From assembly GCF_030867145.1 (NCBI RefSeq), contig NC_134434.1, positions 4,030,001-4,094,000 on the forward strand: a stretch of DNA of 64,000 nucleotides, written 5' to 3'. The position numbers were made by a program, and so were the translations under genes. Source of the stretch: Opisthocomus hoazin (taxonomy: Eukaryota > Chordata > Aves > Opisthocomiformes > Opisthocomidae). Under the pieces are notes generated by a model. The model saw only the letters and a list, made by a program, of their open reading frames with translations, was not told where the DNA came from and searched no databases. Shown here piece after piece: positions 25,759-42,529 of this stretch; within the stretch, counting starts at the first letter, position 1, and every line of letters begins with the position of its first letter.

Positions 25759-26994
25759 GTACCTCCCGGCTCGACCCTTCAGCAGGGAGCACGAGCGGCT
25801 GAGCCTCCGCTTCCCGGAGTGAGACGGCAGCTCCTGGGGCTGACATGTGGTTCCCAGGGGGCTGAGGCACGTGCCCCGTTTCTCCCCACCTCCTCCATCT
25901 CTCTGCTGTCGGCCGAGAGACAGACAGTGGGTCTCTAGGCGGGCACAGGAGATGCTACCCCATACCCATCATGCTGCTCTGGTGTTCTTGGGATGGGTTT
26001 ATGTTGTGCTGTGTGCCCTGCGGTGTCAGAACAAAAGGCAGCTGTTGGTGCAGCTGCTGTTGCAGAGCATCAAATGATGCCCACCCTGTCCCATGCTGAG
26101 GGGACCCAAGAGTGGAAATCCTGTGCATGCAGCATGACCAAAACCCTAACGAAAACACTAACGAATAATTTTCTCTTGTTTGTCCAAGAAGACTGGAGTT
26201 TTGATGCAGGAGTTGCAAAAAAATACATTTCTAAGAGTAATCCATCTATAATAAGCAGACATACATAGGGCAATCAAATAGGAGAGTCACAAGAGGTGTA
26301 TACGCCTATGCCTAACCTTCTTCTTCATTGCAGGACTCAAAGAACCTCGGTTTGTAGAGTTTAACGGAGGATTTAGCCAAGCCCAGCTGGACTGGTTCAA
26401 TGAAGTCCTCAAGTTTTCTGATGAAAACCAAGAAAAAGTTGTAGTTATGGGTAGGTGGATATGGGGGACATATGGCGATATATGCAAAAAAAGTTACATA
26501 GCCAATGTATGTTAGCTGAGGAAAACATGTAGCAACTTTGGAGCTCCACTGAGGTACATGTGTAACCTGGGAAGTAAGGGAATAGCAACCATGTCTCACA
26601 CTTGGGTGAGCTTTCTGTATTCAGCTAGGTGTCTGAACTTGCCAGCAATGAAGACGGTTTTGTTACGCTTAAAGTAACTCTGCTGTTTCTTTCCCTCTCA
26701 ACTGCAGGTCATCTGCCCATTCATCCAGATGCTTCTGACAGAGTTTGCCTAGCCTGGAATTACGAAGACGCCCTTTCGGTCATACACTCCCATCATTGTG
26801 TGGTCTGCTTTCTTGCAGGGCACTTGCACGACGGTGGCTATTGTTTAGACTCTCACGGAGTTCATCATCTAACTTTGGAGGGGGTTATTGAAACGCCACC
26901 GGAAAGCAATGCCTTTGGAACTGTTTATGTCTATGAAGATAAAATGATACTAAAGGGAAGGGGAAGAATTTCAGACAGAGTTATGCATTTCTGA
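25203..26994 (+). CDS. ADPRM: ADPRM, Mn2+-dependent ADP-ribose/CDP-alcohol diphosphatase (complete, 3 coding exons)
   Basis: Cytosolic metallophosphoesterase that hydrolyses ADP-ribose, IDP-ribose and CDP-choline-type substrates. Exons 25203-25758, 26334-26450 and 26708-26994 splice with GT/AG at phase 1 throughout and give 319 aa; human is about 342, with a longer N-terminus. Metal-site motifs are visible in order: [11 protein letters not shown] (Asp15, Gln17), LQLGDSIDG (Asp64), WGNHEF (Asn100, His101), GHLPIHP (His226) and AGHLHDGGY (His263, His265). The start codon has a perfect Kozak context (GCCGCCATGG). Head-to-head with SCO1, tail-to-tail with TMEM220. An AATAAA follows at 27207. Confidence 0.95.
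26334..26450 (+). CDS. ADPRM: ADPRM coding exon 2
   Basis: 117 nt, phase 1 to phase 1. Encodes [19 protein letters not shown], then [17 protein letters not shown]. This matches the segment of the family just before the fourth metal-binding block. Acceptor ttcttcattgcag, donor ATGG|gtaggt. Confidence 0.93.
26708..26994 (+). CDS. ADPRM: ADPRM coding exon 3 (GHLH motif, stop)
   Basis: Starts [19 protein letters not shown], contains [15 protein letters not shown] and the C-terminal block [19 protein letters not shown], and ends with TGA at 26992. Acceptor tctcaactgcag. Length and motif order match the family C-terminus. Confidence 0.95.
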
Positions 26995-27206
26995 AAATAC
27001 AAATTGCTCTTCTTCAGGAGGTACTCAGACAAAAAAGCAGGGCGTTCAGCTTATTATTTGCTTGTAGAAAGATGTGCATGGCTGATCCTTACAGCTTTAA
27101 GTCAAACATTTTTCTCTTGGATACAGAATTTTAGAAATTCAGTTTCTGTAAGAAAAAAGACCTAGATTCTTCATGGAGAACAGAGGAGGCCAGTAAACAT
27201 GTTTGA

Positions 27207-27212
27207 AATAAA
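27207..27212 (+). promoter_or_regulatory. ADPRM: ADPRM polyadenylation signal
   Basis: Canonical AATAAA 213 bp after the ADPRM stop codon and the first one in that direction, followed by T/G-rich sequence. Implies a short 3' UTR of about 0.23 kb. Confidence 0.65.
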
Positions 27213-27507
27213 TATACTTGAATGCAGAATGTTGACTTGAAACACTCAATCCTGAGAGGATTGTTACTTACTGTGAAAAAAATGCAAACCTTATTATGAA
27301 AATTGTCAAAAAAACCACTTTTTTTTTATATCAGTCAGAATTAAAGCATGCAGAATTGTACCTGCCCAGCTGCATTTCAATTTTTTTGAACATCATAGTT
27401 GGTAATGTCTCATGTCTGGCAGAATTAGTCCACCCTGTAGCCTAGTGCAGTCTTCTTGACATTGCTTTGAAGTCTAAAGTAATTTTCAGAAAAAGCGAAG
27501 CCCAAGG

Positions 27508-27570
27508 AATCACAGAATCATAGGTTGGAAAAGACCTTTAAGATCATCAAGTCCAACTGTCACTCCAGTG
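27508..27570 (-). mobile_element. CR1 LINE tail fragment
   Basis: About 60 bp: gaatcacagaatcatagg, then ttggaaaagacctttaagat and catcaagtccaac. A minimal minus-oriented CR1 3' tail between ADPRM and TMEM220. Confidence 0.75.
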
Positions 27571-27985
27571 GTGACAAAATGGAAAATGGAGACCATCCAT
27601 GCTACATCATGTAATCCTGCAGATACACCCACTGGGATCTACACGTGCACAGCTGTATGAGCCTGCAGCAGTACTGAGCAAAGAAGCCGTGACATGGAAG
27701 GACCTAAAGGATGTTGCTGTGCTGCATCTGGACCTGTTCTGGGTCTCTCCCAGCCAGCTTGCGTGTCCAGTGTATTCACCTGTGCTTCCTTCTCCAGGAT
27801 CAGTAGCAGTGCAACATGTGTCCTGTCCCTGGGCTGCTGTGTGGGTTCTGCTTTCCAGGAACAGAAATTCTGTGACAAGCAGAGTTGTGACAGTGACCAC
27901 GTCTGCTGGTGGCAGTCTTGAGTACACATCTCAGAGAAAATAAAGATGCACAAGCTTTCATTGAATTTTCTTTAGAAAAACAGTA

Positions 27986-27991
27986 TTTATT
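27986..27991 (-). promoter_or_regulatory. TMEM220: TMEM220 distal polyadenylation hexamer (candidate)
   Basis: Minus-strand AATAAA about 0.54 kb beyond the TMEM220 stop, with another at 28164-28169. Using it would leave about 0.77 kb between the 3' ends of TMEM220 and ADPRM. Confidence 0.4.
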
Positions 27992-28504
27992 ACTCTGTAA
28001 AACCAGTAATTTTCAGTTGAAGATAATAGCAAAAATATTTCTTCAGATACATTCTACATATGATTTTAGCATAGGAACAGAAATACAGACCGCTCAATTT
28101 CTCAGTTAGTCTCAATGGACTAGCCAGGTGGATATCTGGAATTTTTATGGCTGTAAATAGTAATTTATTGAATCAAAGCGTTTGCTTTGTTTTTCCCTTA
28201 TGTTACAGAACAGTAGATATCCCGAAGTACCAGGTGGTTGGAAAGAGATCCAGGGATGCCAGGTTATCTTCAATATACCATTAGAACACACAATAGATCA
28301 ACAGTGCTTTGAAAATGCATGAGGAAGCCAGCTGAACAACAGTTTCCATAGAAAAATTCTCCACTCAGATTTCACAGTGTTCCTCAATTTTTTTAACAAA
28401 TCTCACACCGCACTGCTGGAAGCAGCCAGGCATTCTTGGGTCTTCCCAAACTGATACTAACCTTTCATTATGAACCAAAAGCAAAGGCAAGTAAGGTCAG
28501 AATA

Positions 28505-28510
28505 TTTATT
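28505..28510 (-). promoter_or_regulatory. TMEM220: TMEM220 proximal polyadenylation hexamer
   Basis: Minus-strand AATAAA only about 20 bp after the TMEM220 stop. More distal candidates are at 28164-28169 and 27986-27991. Which is used cannot be read from the sequence; the distal ones give a more usual 3' UTR length. Confidence 0.45.
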
Positions 28511-28530
28511 CTGTACTTTCTCCCACCCCA

Positions 28531-33885
<5,355 letters not shown>

Positions 33886-34454
33886 GGCCGGCGCCGCCTC
33901 GGACGGGGCGGGACGGGGCCCCGGGGCGGGGCGGCCCCGCGGGGGCAGGCAGGGGTGGCCGGCGGGGCTCGGCCATCGTTACCCGCTTTGCGAGAGGGTT
34001 GAAGAAGACTTTGTTTTCAAAATCAAGCCGAAATCCGGAGTTGCGCGGCGCGAGTGACGGCGTGCGTGCTGCAGTGACTGCAGCAGAGCGAGGGCTCGCC
34101 CTTCCTTCCCTGGTTGTCACCTCGAGCCAGTCCACCCATAAGCAGCTCCTGTGGGACACCAGCCCGAGTACCTCCCGGGCTCTGTGAAGAGAAGTATGAC
34201 CAGCACTTTGCACTCCCTCTTTGACCCCGATGCTGCTGTACCTGCAACTTTCGGTGCTGTCCAAGGGTGCCCAAGGAGGAAGGATGTGGAAGGCCTGGAC
34301 TGGGGTCCTGCCAATGGCGGCCAGGACGGTCAGGAGTCCAGAGATCATGGCCTCTGAGCAGAAGTGGGCAAAGAGGAAGCAAAATCCAGTAATACCATGT
34401 AACTGCCTGTGAGGTGGCTGCCGAGATGACACAGCCAAATTTTCCTCGCTGGCA

Positions 34455-34897
34455 GGGCTACAAGGATGGTGAGGGGACTGGAACATCTCTCCTACGAGGA
34501 GAGGCTGAGGGAGCTGGGCTTGTTCAGCCTGGAGAAGAGAAGGCTGAGAGGGGACCTTATAAATGCTTACAAATATCTGCAGGGTGGGTGTCAGGAGGAT
34601 GGGGCCAAGCTCTTTTCAGTAGTGCCCAGCGACAGGACAAGAGGCAATGGGCACAAACTGAAGCACAGGAAGTTCCATCTGAATATGAGGAAGAACTTCT
34701 TCCCTCTGAGGGTGACGGAGCCCTGGAACAGGCTGCCCAGGGAGGCTGTGGAGTCTCCTTCTCTGGAGATATTCAAGACCTGCCTGGACAAAGTCCTGTA
34801 CAGCCTACTGTAGGTAACCCTGCTTCGGCAGGAGGGTTGGACTGGATGACCCACAGAGGTCCCTTCCAACCCCTACCATTCTGTGATTCTGTGATCA
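34455..34897 (+). mobile_element. CR1 LINE 3' fragment, well preserved
   Basis: The best-preserved copy in the window. The frame 34466-34813 is uninterrupted for 115 codons through the ORF2 end ([20 protein letters not shown]), followed by the 3' UTR and tail attctgtgattctgtgat. Over the shared part it is nearly identical to the copy at 2.36-2.7 kb, so both are probably young relatives of one subfamily. Confidence 0.92.
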
Positions 34898-35140
34898 GAT
34901 GATATACCAATGGGCAGTGGCCACAAATGGTGGCTTGGAAGGTTTTCACTGGATCTTAGGGAAACATCCTCATTGGGAGGGTCGCGCAGGCTGCAATAGG
35001 TGACCCAGACAGGCTGTGTGATCTCCATCCTTCGAGATTTCCAAGGCTTACCTAGACAACACCATGGCTCACCTGATCTCATGTTGTGGCAATCTTGCTT
35101 CAACTGGGCTGTTGGACTCGAGACTTCCAGCCATGCCTCC
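34898..35140 (+). mobile_element. Older CR1 fragment abutting the younger one
   Basis: Starts gatcagatgatataccaatg and shows diverged CR1 3' sequence (ggcagtggccacaa, later ctgatctcatgttgtgg). It lies directly after the tail of the preceding copy, so the younger CR1 probably inserted next to or into it. Confidence 0.45.
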
Positions 35141-35164
35141 ATAGCCATATTTCCAACAAAACTT

Positions 35165-35560
35165 GTACAGTAAAACTAGCAAGTAGTTATGCAAAAGTAT
35201 AAACCCCTTGAGAGGGGCCCTGCAGTCCCTCCCTGAGCTGCTGTAGGAGCGCCCGTCTTCAGCTCAGCCACAGCCTTGCCTATGTTTGCCCATGGAGCCT
35301 GTTGATCCAGTCCTTGACCCACGGACTGCCTTCCCAGCTTGACCTCAGACCTGCCTCATCACCATGGAACTCGCTGGCCATCACTGGGCTGTATCGGACG
35401 CTGGGTATGCCCACCAGGCCTGATCCAACACTGACCAATAGGTTGACTTCCCAGCTTGAGCTCAGGCTTGCCTTGTGTCCATGAATTTGGCTGGTGATCT
35501 GGGGTCTTGGTTGGATCTGGCTGCAGTTCCTGGGTCTGCCCTGCTTGCCCTACACCAGGG
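35165..35560. mobile_element. LTR-like or unclassified repeat (candidate)
   Basis: Contains a TATA-like agtataaacccc (about 35193) followed by a gene-poor, C/T-rich stretch with internally repeated phrases: cccagcttgacctcag and cccagcttgagctcagg, two tg.cctc.. segments. Another block at 40.9-41.2 kb shares cctcagacctgcctcat. The style resembles avian retroviral LTRs, but I cannot name a family and no ends or coding remnants are clear. Confidence 0.3.
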
Positions 35561-35960
35561 CGGTGGGATGGGCATTCCCATGCCCCGTTAGCCATGGTGT
35601 CCCTCCCGGTGCCTGTTCTTTAGGCAGCAGGAGGTGCCTTGTTGCTCCCTGATGAGCTCCTTGGCCCATTTCAGTACATGTGTGCCGGTGGAGAGCAGGA
35701 AGGTGCTGCCAGGGTACCAGGGGAGGACTGGAGTGCAGAGCCCTGACACAGACTTGTTGAGGTTGAGACGGCTGTGGAGCTGCACTGTCAGCCACCGCAG
35801 TGGGCTGATGGGTGCTGGGGTGTAAGTGAGCTCGGAGAGTTCCTGGGGAGAGCTTGGGAGCAGCCGCAGCTGGCAGGAGAGCTGCAGATCAGACCGCTAG
35901 TGGTGGCACTGCTGGGCAGGGACCAACTACTACTGCTGGTCTGAGGGATACCTCTGAGGT

Positions 35961-38900
35961 CGGGCAGGACTGCGTAAGACTAGATATTAATTTTTCAGCA
36001 TAGGCAAGGCAAAATAAGGAACTACTGAAAATCTTGCAGTTTTGTGTCAAAACTAACTATGAGCAGTGAAGTTTCCACCAAGTTTCTGTCCAGTTTGTCC
36101 TTGTAGTCAAGAACCATCCTGTTTAGTTGCAAAGGTCATTGTGAGCCCAACTCTACATCCAACCTAGATGTGAGAGAGATTCCTGTTTGTTGTAGTTAAC
36201 TTTGGTGGCAGGTATCTGAAAGGTTTTTTTTCTCTACCGTAGAAATAACTGAACTGACTTAGAGGTGGCATGCAGAAGAGAAGGAACTGTCTCCGGAAAG
36301 GCAAGAATGAGCACCAACTCTGAGGATCCCCAGTGAGCCTGTCACAAGTGTCTTCTGTCTCCCAAGGGCCATGGACAGATGCGGCACTGGGTGCCACAGC
36401 TATGTTAGGGCTTGGAAATTTGGTGGTGTTGAAGAACCATGGGTGTAGGGGAGGAACAGTGAGTCAGGGATAAGAGGAGACTCCCTTGTTTTCCTTTCCA
36501 AGAGACTGGGATTTAAATGGAATTTTTTGTAATGACTCTATGGTCTAGGATTAGTTTTGTATTTAAGAAGAGATTCAGTCTCTTTGTGTTGTCTGGAGAA
36601 CCAAAAGGATATTGCTCAGAACAGTACTGCCTGATCATTCGATGATCATTTATTAGTGATGAATTGAAAGTGGGCCCTTTAGAAATGTTGTATCTACCAC
36701 ATCCATCTACCAAGCCTGAGTCTCTGTCAGATCATTTCTCCTACTGGTTTCAGTAGCAGCGTAACACAGCCTCCTCAGCCCCCAATAGAATTAGGTCTTG
36801 CTGAACTGTTATGCGGAGGACATGTGAATGTGCCCACATTTGTGGAGAGGATTAATGCTCATCTTCTCCTGTTGTTTTTAACGGAATCTTTCTTTGAACA
36901 GGTTATAAGAGATGAAATTACTGCAGAAAAAGTCACAGAGAAGTAAGAGCTGGCTTTGTAAATGGCTGCCATTGTTACAGCTCCACTGAGTAGGCTTTAT
37001 GGTTCATAATAATTGTGTTATTCTGTACATTAAACAACCGCTGGCAGCTGCAGGCAGGACAGCAGGCCATGTTCATTATAACTAAATCCCTCTCGACACT
37101 TAAATTGATTCACATTCCAATCCCAAAGCCCAGGAAAATTGAACCACTCTCTACAGGCACCCTTACGAGTACAACTTTCCTCTTCACAAGAACTCCGGGA
37201 AGGGACTACAGATGCTTAAAGGAAAGCTGGGGAACTACACTCCACATTTTGTTCTTCTCTTACCAAACCCAGCTTGACATATGGATTAGCAAAAGCAACT
37301 GTCCAAATGTCCCTGCAGTTTCTCAGTAGGTCCTCATGAAGCTCCACTCCCTTGCTGAGGCACCATGAACTACACCATACTCCTGGTTCAGGTTTTTAAG
37401 GCAGCAGGACCTCACTGGGGAGCACTGAGAGACGTTTGTCTTTGCGGTGTAACTTCTGTCCCCAGATCTTCAGTCCTTTCCCCTCACCTCAGAAGGAGCA
37501 CTGCTCTAATAATGAACCTAGTAATGTGCTCTAGTAATGAACCATTTTCATGCTTTGTATCCAGGTCCAGGATAGGCTTTTGAATGTATTTGCTAAGAGA
37601 GGGGACATATCTTGGGCTAGAAAATAGAAATGTGGTGTTAATAAGCATAAGAGAGAAGAATGTAAGAGACATTGTGTCTTTCATTAGAGTAGTTTATATG
37701 ATAGGAAAATAAAAGCAGAGAAGCTTTTCAGGCATGCCAGCTCTTTTTTATGTGGGAAAAAAAATCATGAATTACTGTTCATTTTTTCCAACCACGTTAG
37801 CTGATCTTGCAAAAAGAAAACTCAGCTGTGGTGAGCTCTATGACTCTTTCATTTGGCCGGTCACAAGCTATTGCACAAACATACACAGTCCACCTGGTTT
37901 CTGTGCCGTGACCGGGCTGCTGTTTGCCACATTGTGGGTTCTGGGCTGCAGGTCCGTAGGGGAGGCTGCAGCTTCTGGAGGGCAGCTGGGAGAAACTGGG
38001 AGAGACTGGGAGAGAGGCAGAGAAACAGCTGGACAGGGACATCCAGGGCCTTGTGTGGAGTGGGATAGGACTTCTGCTGAGGGGAAGGAGCTGCTGGGCT
38101 GGCAGAAAGCAGCTTCTGCTGGACATTTGGGAGGGACAGCATGGAGGGTTTGGCAACCCGGTAAAGTGGGCAAAGTTCAGTGACACAAGAGCAAGAGAGG
38201 GCAAAAGGCGTGTTTGTCTGCTGTGAGGGAGGGGATTAATTTACCAACCGTGGCATCTGAATCTGTCTCATTCTTTGCTACTCTAATTCAAAAGCAATCA
38301 GGCTGTAGGGTGTTTTAGAAATGTTAAGGATTTTTAGTGTTTAGTGTGCTCACTGCAAAGAAAAGGTCGAGGCTGTTCACTTTAGAGCTTTACCAGCTCT
38401 CATGAGCACTTCCTAGAACCACCCCCCCTCCGTGGACAGAGGAGACTTTCTCTGTCTGAAGAGTCTCCAGCAATACTGCTTTCTCCCGTAAGAGGGAGCC
38501 CGAGAACATTTAGTACCCTTGAGTATAATTAGAGCTACTTGAAAATCAGTTCTTCAGTGTTAGATAAAACATTTTCCATCCTTATGCCTCTCTGGAGCCT
38601 GCTACTTAGCCCACAGAAGCCCAAGCTCATCTCCAGTTCGGCAACTCCACCTATAAAGGACCGAGGCTTTCAAATGGGAGCTCTGTGAGGATGGACCCAG
38701 CAGCCAAGCTGTGGTATCAGGAGAGCCAGGCTGTTTCACAAGAGCCTGCACCAGAGATGTTACCGAAACATTGCCATAGTCACTCATCCCAGTGACGCAC
38801 TCCATGCTAGCACTCATCCTTGTGGACACCGATGACGCTGCCATGAGTGACCATAGATGAAGGGTTCGGGGGCTTTGGTGTGTTCCTGGCCCCAGGCGCC

Positions 38901-39234
38901 TGACTGCAATTCAAACAGGGACATCTGGAGATAAATACATGGCTACACAGCTGATGTCACCAAAAGGGCTTTGGTTGTAGTTGCCTTAGCCAGTGGGTCA
39001 GGTGCAGTGAGCTGGGAAGGATGGAGCCCACCTGACTGAGAACGGGAGGAGCCCCATAGTGACTTATCTACTAACTTCAGGGGATACCTGTCTGCAGCGT
39101 TCAACAGAATCACCTCCTTCTTGTGCTTATGATAATCCTATATTAACAACCTTCTTCCTACCTCATTAGTTTTATAGACCTCACTCAAATTGATCTTGTT
39201 TATGCTTTGTCAGCTGCTTTCTTTAATCTCAGTT
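35961..39234. other. Intergenic between TMEM220 and MAP2K4, nothing recognised
   Basis: No exon of PIRT, SHISA6, DNAH9 or ZNF18, the genes found here in human, was recognised. Open frames at 37.7-38.2 kb overlap on both strands in a gggaga/ctgg-rich stretch and look non-coding. Confidence 0.5.
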
Positions 39235-40385
39235 TAAAGTCCTCTCAATTTCCAGAAAAGTTCTGGAACAACTCGTTAAACAAGACACTTGCATGCACCT
39301 AGAGTACAGCAAAGGGATGGGCAACAGCCACCGTGAACTCATCAGGAACAAATGCTGACAAACCAGTCTGATGTCCTGGTACGGCACAGTTTTTAGGCAT
39401 AAAGTGAAAAGCAGCAGATGTCATATATGTTGACCTTAGGAAGGCTTTGAACACTGGCTCTGCTGACCATCTTTCAAGAAGATATGACCACATGGTGAGT
39501 GCAAAACTGGTGAGATAATTGTACCTCAAGTGCTAATTATCAGTGGTTGTCAAAATGGAAGGATGTATTGAAGGGATTTTTGCAGGGGTCCATTCTGACG
39601 CCAGATCTTTTTAATTACTTCAGTTAACAGCCTGGATGATTAGCACCCGTGAGTGCCTTATTAAACTTGCAAATTACTCCAGGCTGTAAAGGACAGCAGA
39701 GACAACAGAATTCAGCACTAGACTGACAAATGGGAGAAATGGCCTGAGTTGTATATGGCAAAATTCAACAGGTACAGCTTTGAACATGACCTTTACGAAC
39801 AGTGAGCAACACAAATACAAGTGAGGGAACAACTACGTAGATGCATTTTTTTTTCAAAAAAGAGTCTAAGGTATAATGGAACGCAAACTGAATATCAGCA
39901 ATGGAAAAGGTGAACACCACCCTGGAGCATATGAGCCAGGAGAGTAGCCTCCAAGACAAGCTGGAGTAATATTTCCAAGTAGGGACGCAGTACTTCAAAA
40001 AGTGGAGATCAACAGAAAAAAAGTCACAGGAGGACAGTGAGGATGCTGTGGGGCACAGAAAACATGAAAAAAGGCTGAAAGAATTGAGTTGATGTAGTCT
40101 GTAGAAGAGAAGGCTGGAGCGAGGAGGGGAAGGGAAACATTATGGTCATCAAGGGCCTAAGAGGTCATGTCAGAGAAGACCATGGCCATAACAAATAGGA
40201 CAGGATATAAAGGATTACAGCTCAGACAAAAAAGCTTAAGTTAGGCTTTCAGATAATGTCAAGATAGAATTGTGCCAGAACAGATTGCTGTTGGATGGTG
40301 CAGGCTCTATCACTGGAGGTCTTTAAGAACAGGTTTCATAAACATCTTCCAGGACAGGTATTGTTGATCCTCCCAGATTAGTAGG
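39235..40385 (+). mobile_element. Degenerate CR1-like LINE
   Basis: About 1.15 kb of decayed ORF2. Recognisable pieces in changing frames are MHLEYSKGMGN and RELIRNKC at about 39295-39350, VDLRKALNT near 39430 (compare VDVIYLDFSKAFDT), and the 3'-end block near 40290-40340. Many stops and shifts. Low-copy ancient element. Confidence 0.6.
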
Positions 40386-40610
40386 GGGAGAAGAATAAAT
40401 AGTATGATTTTACCTGACTGGAAGCAAACCACATGTAGGTGGCACAAAGCAGAGGTGGAAGCCAGCTGCCAACTTCTGCCAGCGTTTGCCAGCAGGGACT
40501 AGGTTGCTGCATGACAGCCTGCAAGATGCCAGCTTTGGATCTGCACTCTTGGTTAAGGCAGAAGAGAAGGCTTAAGCAAGAGAGGGAAGAGAAAGGAAAG
40601 TTGTAAAACT

Positions 40611-40624
40611 GGGGGGGGGGGGGG
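40611..40624. repeat. G14 homopolymer
   Basis: Fourteen consecutive G; a second run of eight to nine G begins near 40770. Possible G-quadruplex/triplex-type and error-prone site. Confidence 0.9.
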
Positions 40625-40879
40625 CTGTCTTTCGTGTCAGGACCTGGACTGTAACCCCTCCCCAGGAATTTAACTCTCTGCATGTAAGGCCAGTGTGCTG
40701 GTAAACGCAAGCAGTTTAACAAGTATCAGGTGGCTTTGGAGCACTTAAAAAATAAGCTGGAAGAAGCTGGGGGGGGGGATGTGTGGAGAAACCACTCTTC
40801 ACTCTTTCCCTTTGGAGCTGTTTTTAGCCAAAGCTCATACTTGGGTTCCCACCTAAGCTATGTTTACAGCTCTGTTGTG

Positions 40880-41190
40880 CTGTGCCTGGACATGTCCTGG
40901 GACCATGAGACAGACCCTGACCTGGAGGCTTGACTTAACCTCAGACCTGCCTCATTGCAGTAGTCTTGTCTGGAGTCTGGGCTGAACCTGGTTACTGCCA
41001 TGGGACCTGCCCTGCTCACCTTGCTCAGGTCTGGGCTCTTGCTGCTGAGGCTGCTGCCTGTCCACTGTGTTATGCTCCACTCCCATGACTCCTTCCTTCC
41101 AGAGCAGCCATCCTTGGTGCTCTCTGGCTTTAGGCAGGTGAAGATACAGGGTTGGGATCCCACTTTGTGCTAGGCAGTGAGGTGTCCCAT
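40880..41190. mobile_element. Second block related to the LTR-like repeat (candidate)
   Basis: Shares ttgac..cctcagacctgcctcat and the same repetitive ctgg/cctg-rich style with 35300-35370. There are no flanking coding remnants. It could equally be a simple family of unclassified intergenic repeats. Confidence 0.25.
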
Positions 41191-42154
41191 ACGGGAATAA
41201 GCGAGGAGAGGATAAGGGCACATCTTCACCTGGACACGTGTGCTTGTGCTGCTGCGTGCCGTGGGGCCTGTGGTCTTTGTTACAGGCTCTACCAGGCACT
41301 GACGCTGATGGTTACCACCCACAGTGCCCACACAAACCACATTCAGGAAGGGCTGTTCTTGTGGGAAGCTCTGGGTGCGAGTGCTTCCTGCTCCTCTCCA
41401 ACCAAAGAGGTGGAGGGGACAGACAGAGCCAGCAATGTCCCCACAGAGAGTAGAGGCCGGAGTGGAACAGTGCAGGGTAGAAGCCTAAGTTCAAATCCAG
41501 CAAATAGGTTACTGGGATTTTGGCCCAAGTGCGTGAGGAGGTGATGTTGTTCCACAAGGCAAAGTAAAGCTGCGTCCCTGACAGGGAGGAAGATGACTTT
41601 GCTGGACTAGCAGGAGCTGGGAGGACAGAGCAGAAAGAGGAAGATGGTCAGGACCAGCTCTGTACCCTTATCCCACCTCCTGACAAAGGTGAACTCTGCA
41701 GAGCATGATACATTCACTGGAGAGCAGGGTTTGGACAGAAGATTGGGCTCCTTCTGTGCCCCAGGGACTAATTCTTGGGTCTCAGCCCATCTCCTTGACC
41801 CCAGGTGCAGCTGGGCAGGGAAACCAGCAGACTCTAGGATGGGAGAAGATGCTTTTCAAAGATCAAAGCACAAAAGGAAAGGAAAATCTTGGCCTTAACC
41901 CAAGAGGAGATAAATAAATATGAGCTGAGCTGGGGGAGAAAGAAGAAAAAATGAAGACCAGAAGGGGAGCCAGCTCCTGCCCCAACCCGTTTCTCACATT
42001 GCATTTGCACTTGCACAAAAGGTATTGGTTGGCATCTTCTGGAGGCACATCCAGTGCATGTTCTGGACTTGAGGTGTTTGCTCTATCACCAGCTCCGTGA
42101 GAAGCACGGAGAAGCCTGGGCAACGGAGGAGCAGCGGGAGAGTCCGCATGCTGC

Positions 42155-42345
42155 TGTCTAGCACTGGGGTGTCCAGCTCTTTCACCAGCGGATCTCAATT
42201 CATAAAGCAGGTCAATATCATTTGTTCCACAGATGAGGAAACAAGGACTCTGGCAGGTGAAGGGACTTGCCCAAGTCATGCAGCAGGCTGGAGAGAGAGC
42301 TCAGGTCTCTGGGGGACCCATTTCGCTGCTCTAATTCCTGGCATG
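42155..42345 (+). mobile_element. MIR-type SINE about 0.8-1.0 kb upstream of MAP2K4
   Basis: Contains the MIR core features in order: a cacagatgaggaaac segment (42228-42243), gaagggacttgcccaagtca (42259-42278), tgcagcaggctgg, and a ctcaggtctctg block. The upstream part (tctagcactggggt, catttgtt) fits the 5' half. It sits just outside the MAP2K4 CpG island. Ancient element; recognised by eye, so the boundaries are approximate. Confidence 0.6.
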
Positions 42346-42529
42346 TGCTGTCCCGACGCCTAAGGCTGTAAGCTGGCGGTGGTTAGAGGCAGGATCAGAA
42401 ACTCTGTGCTGGAATGAACAGTGGTGGCTAAGGGAGGAAAGAGGACGTAACGGTGACTGATGGTGGCAGAAAGGGGACGATGCTCCGGGTATCACGGAAA
42501 ACACAGGAGAAGGTTCTGCCCTGTGGTGG

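Noticed and set aside
41480-41500. agttcaaatcc, resembling a tRNA B box
   Set aside because: No A box or cloverleaf can be built around it; a chance match or, at most, a trace of a tRNA-derived SINE.
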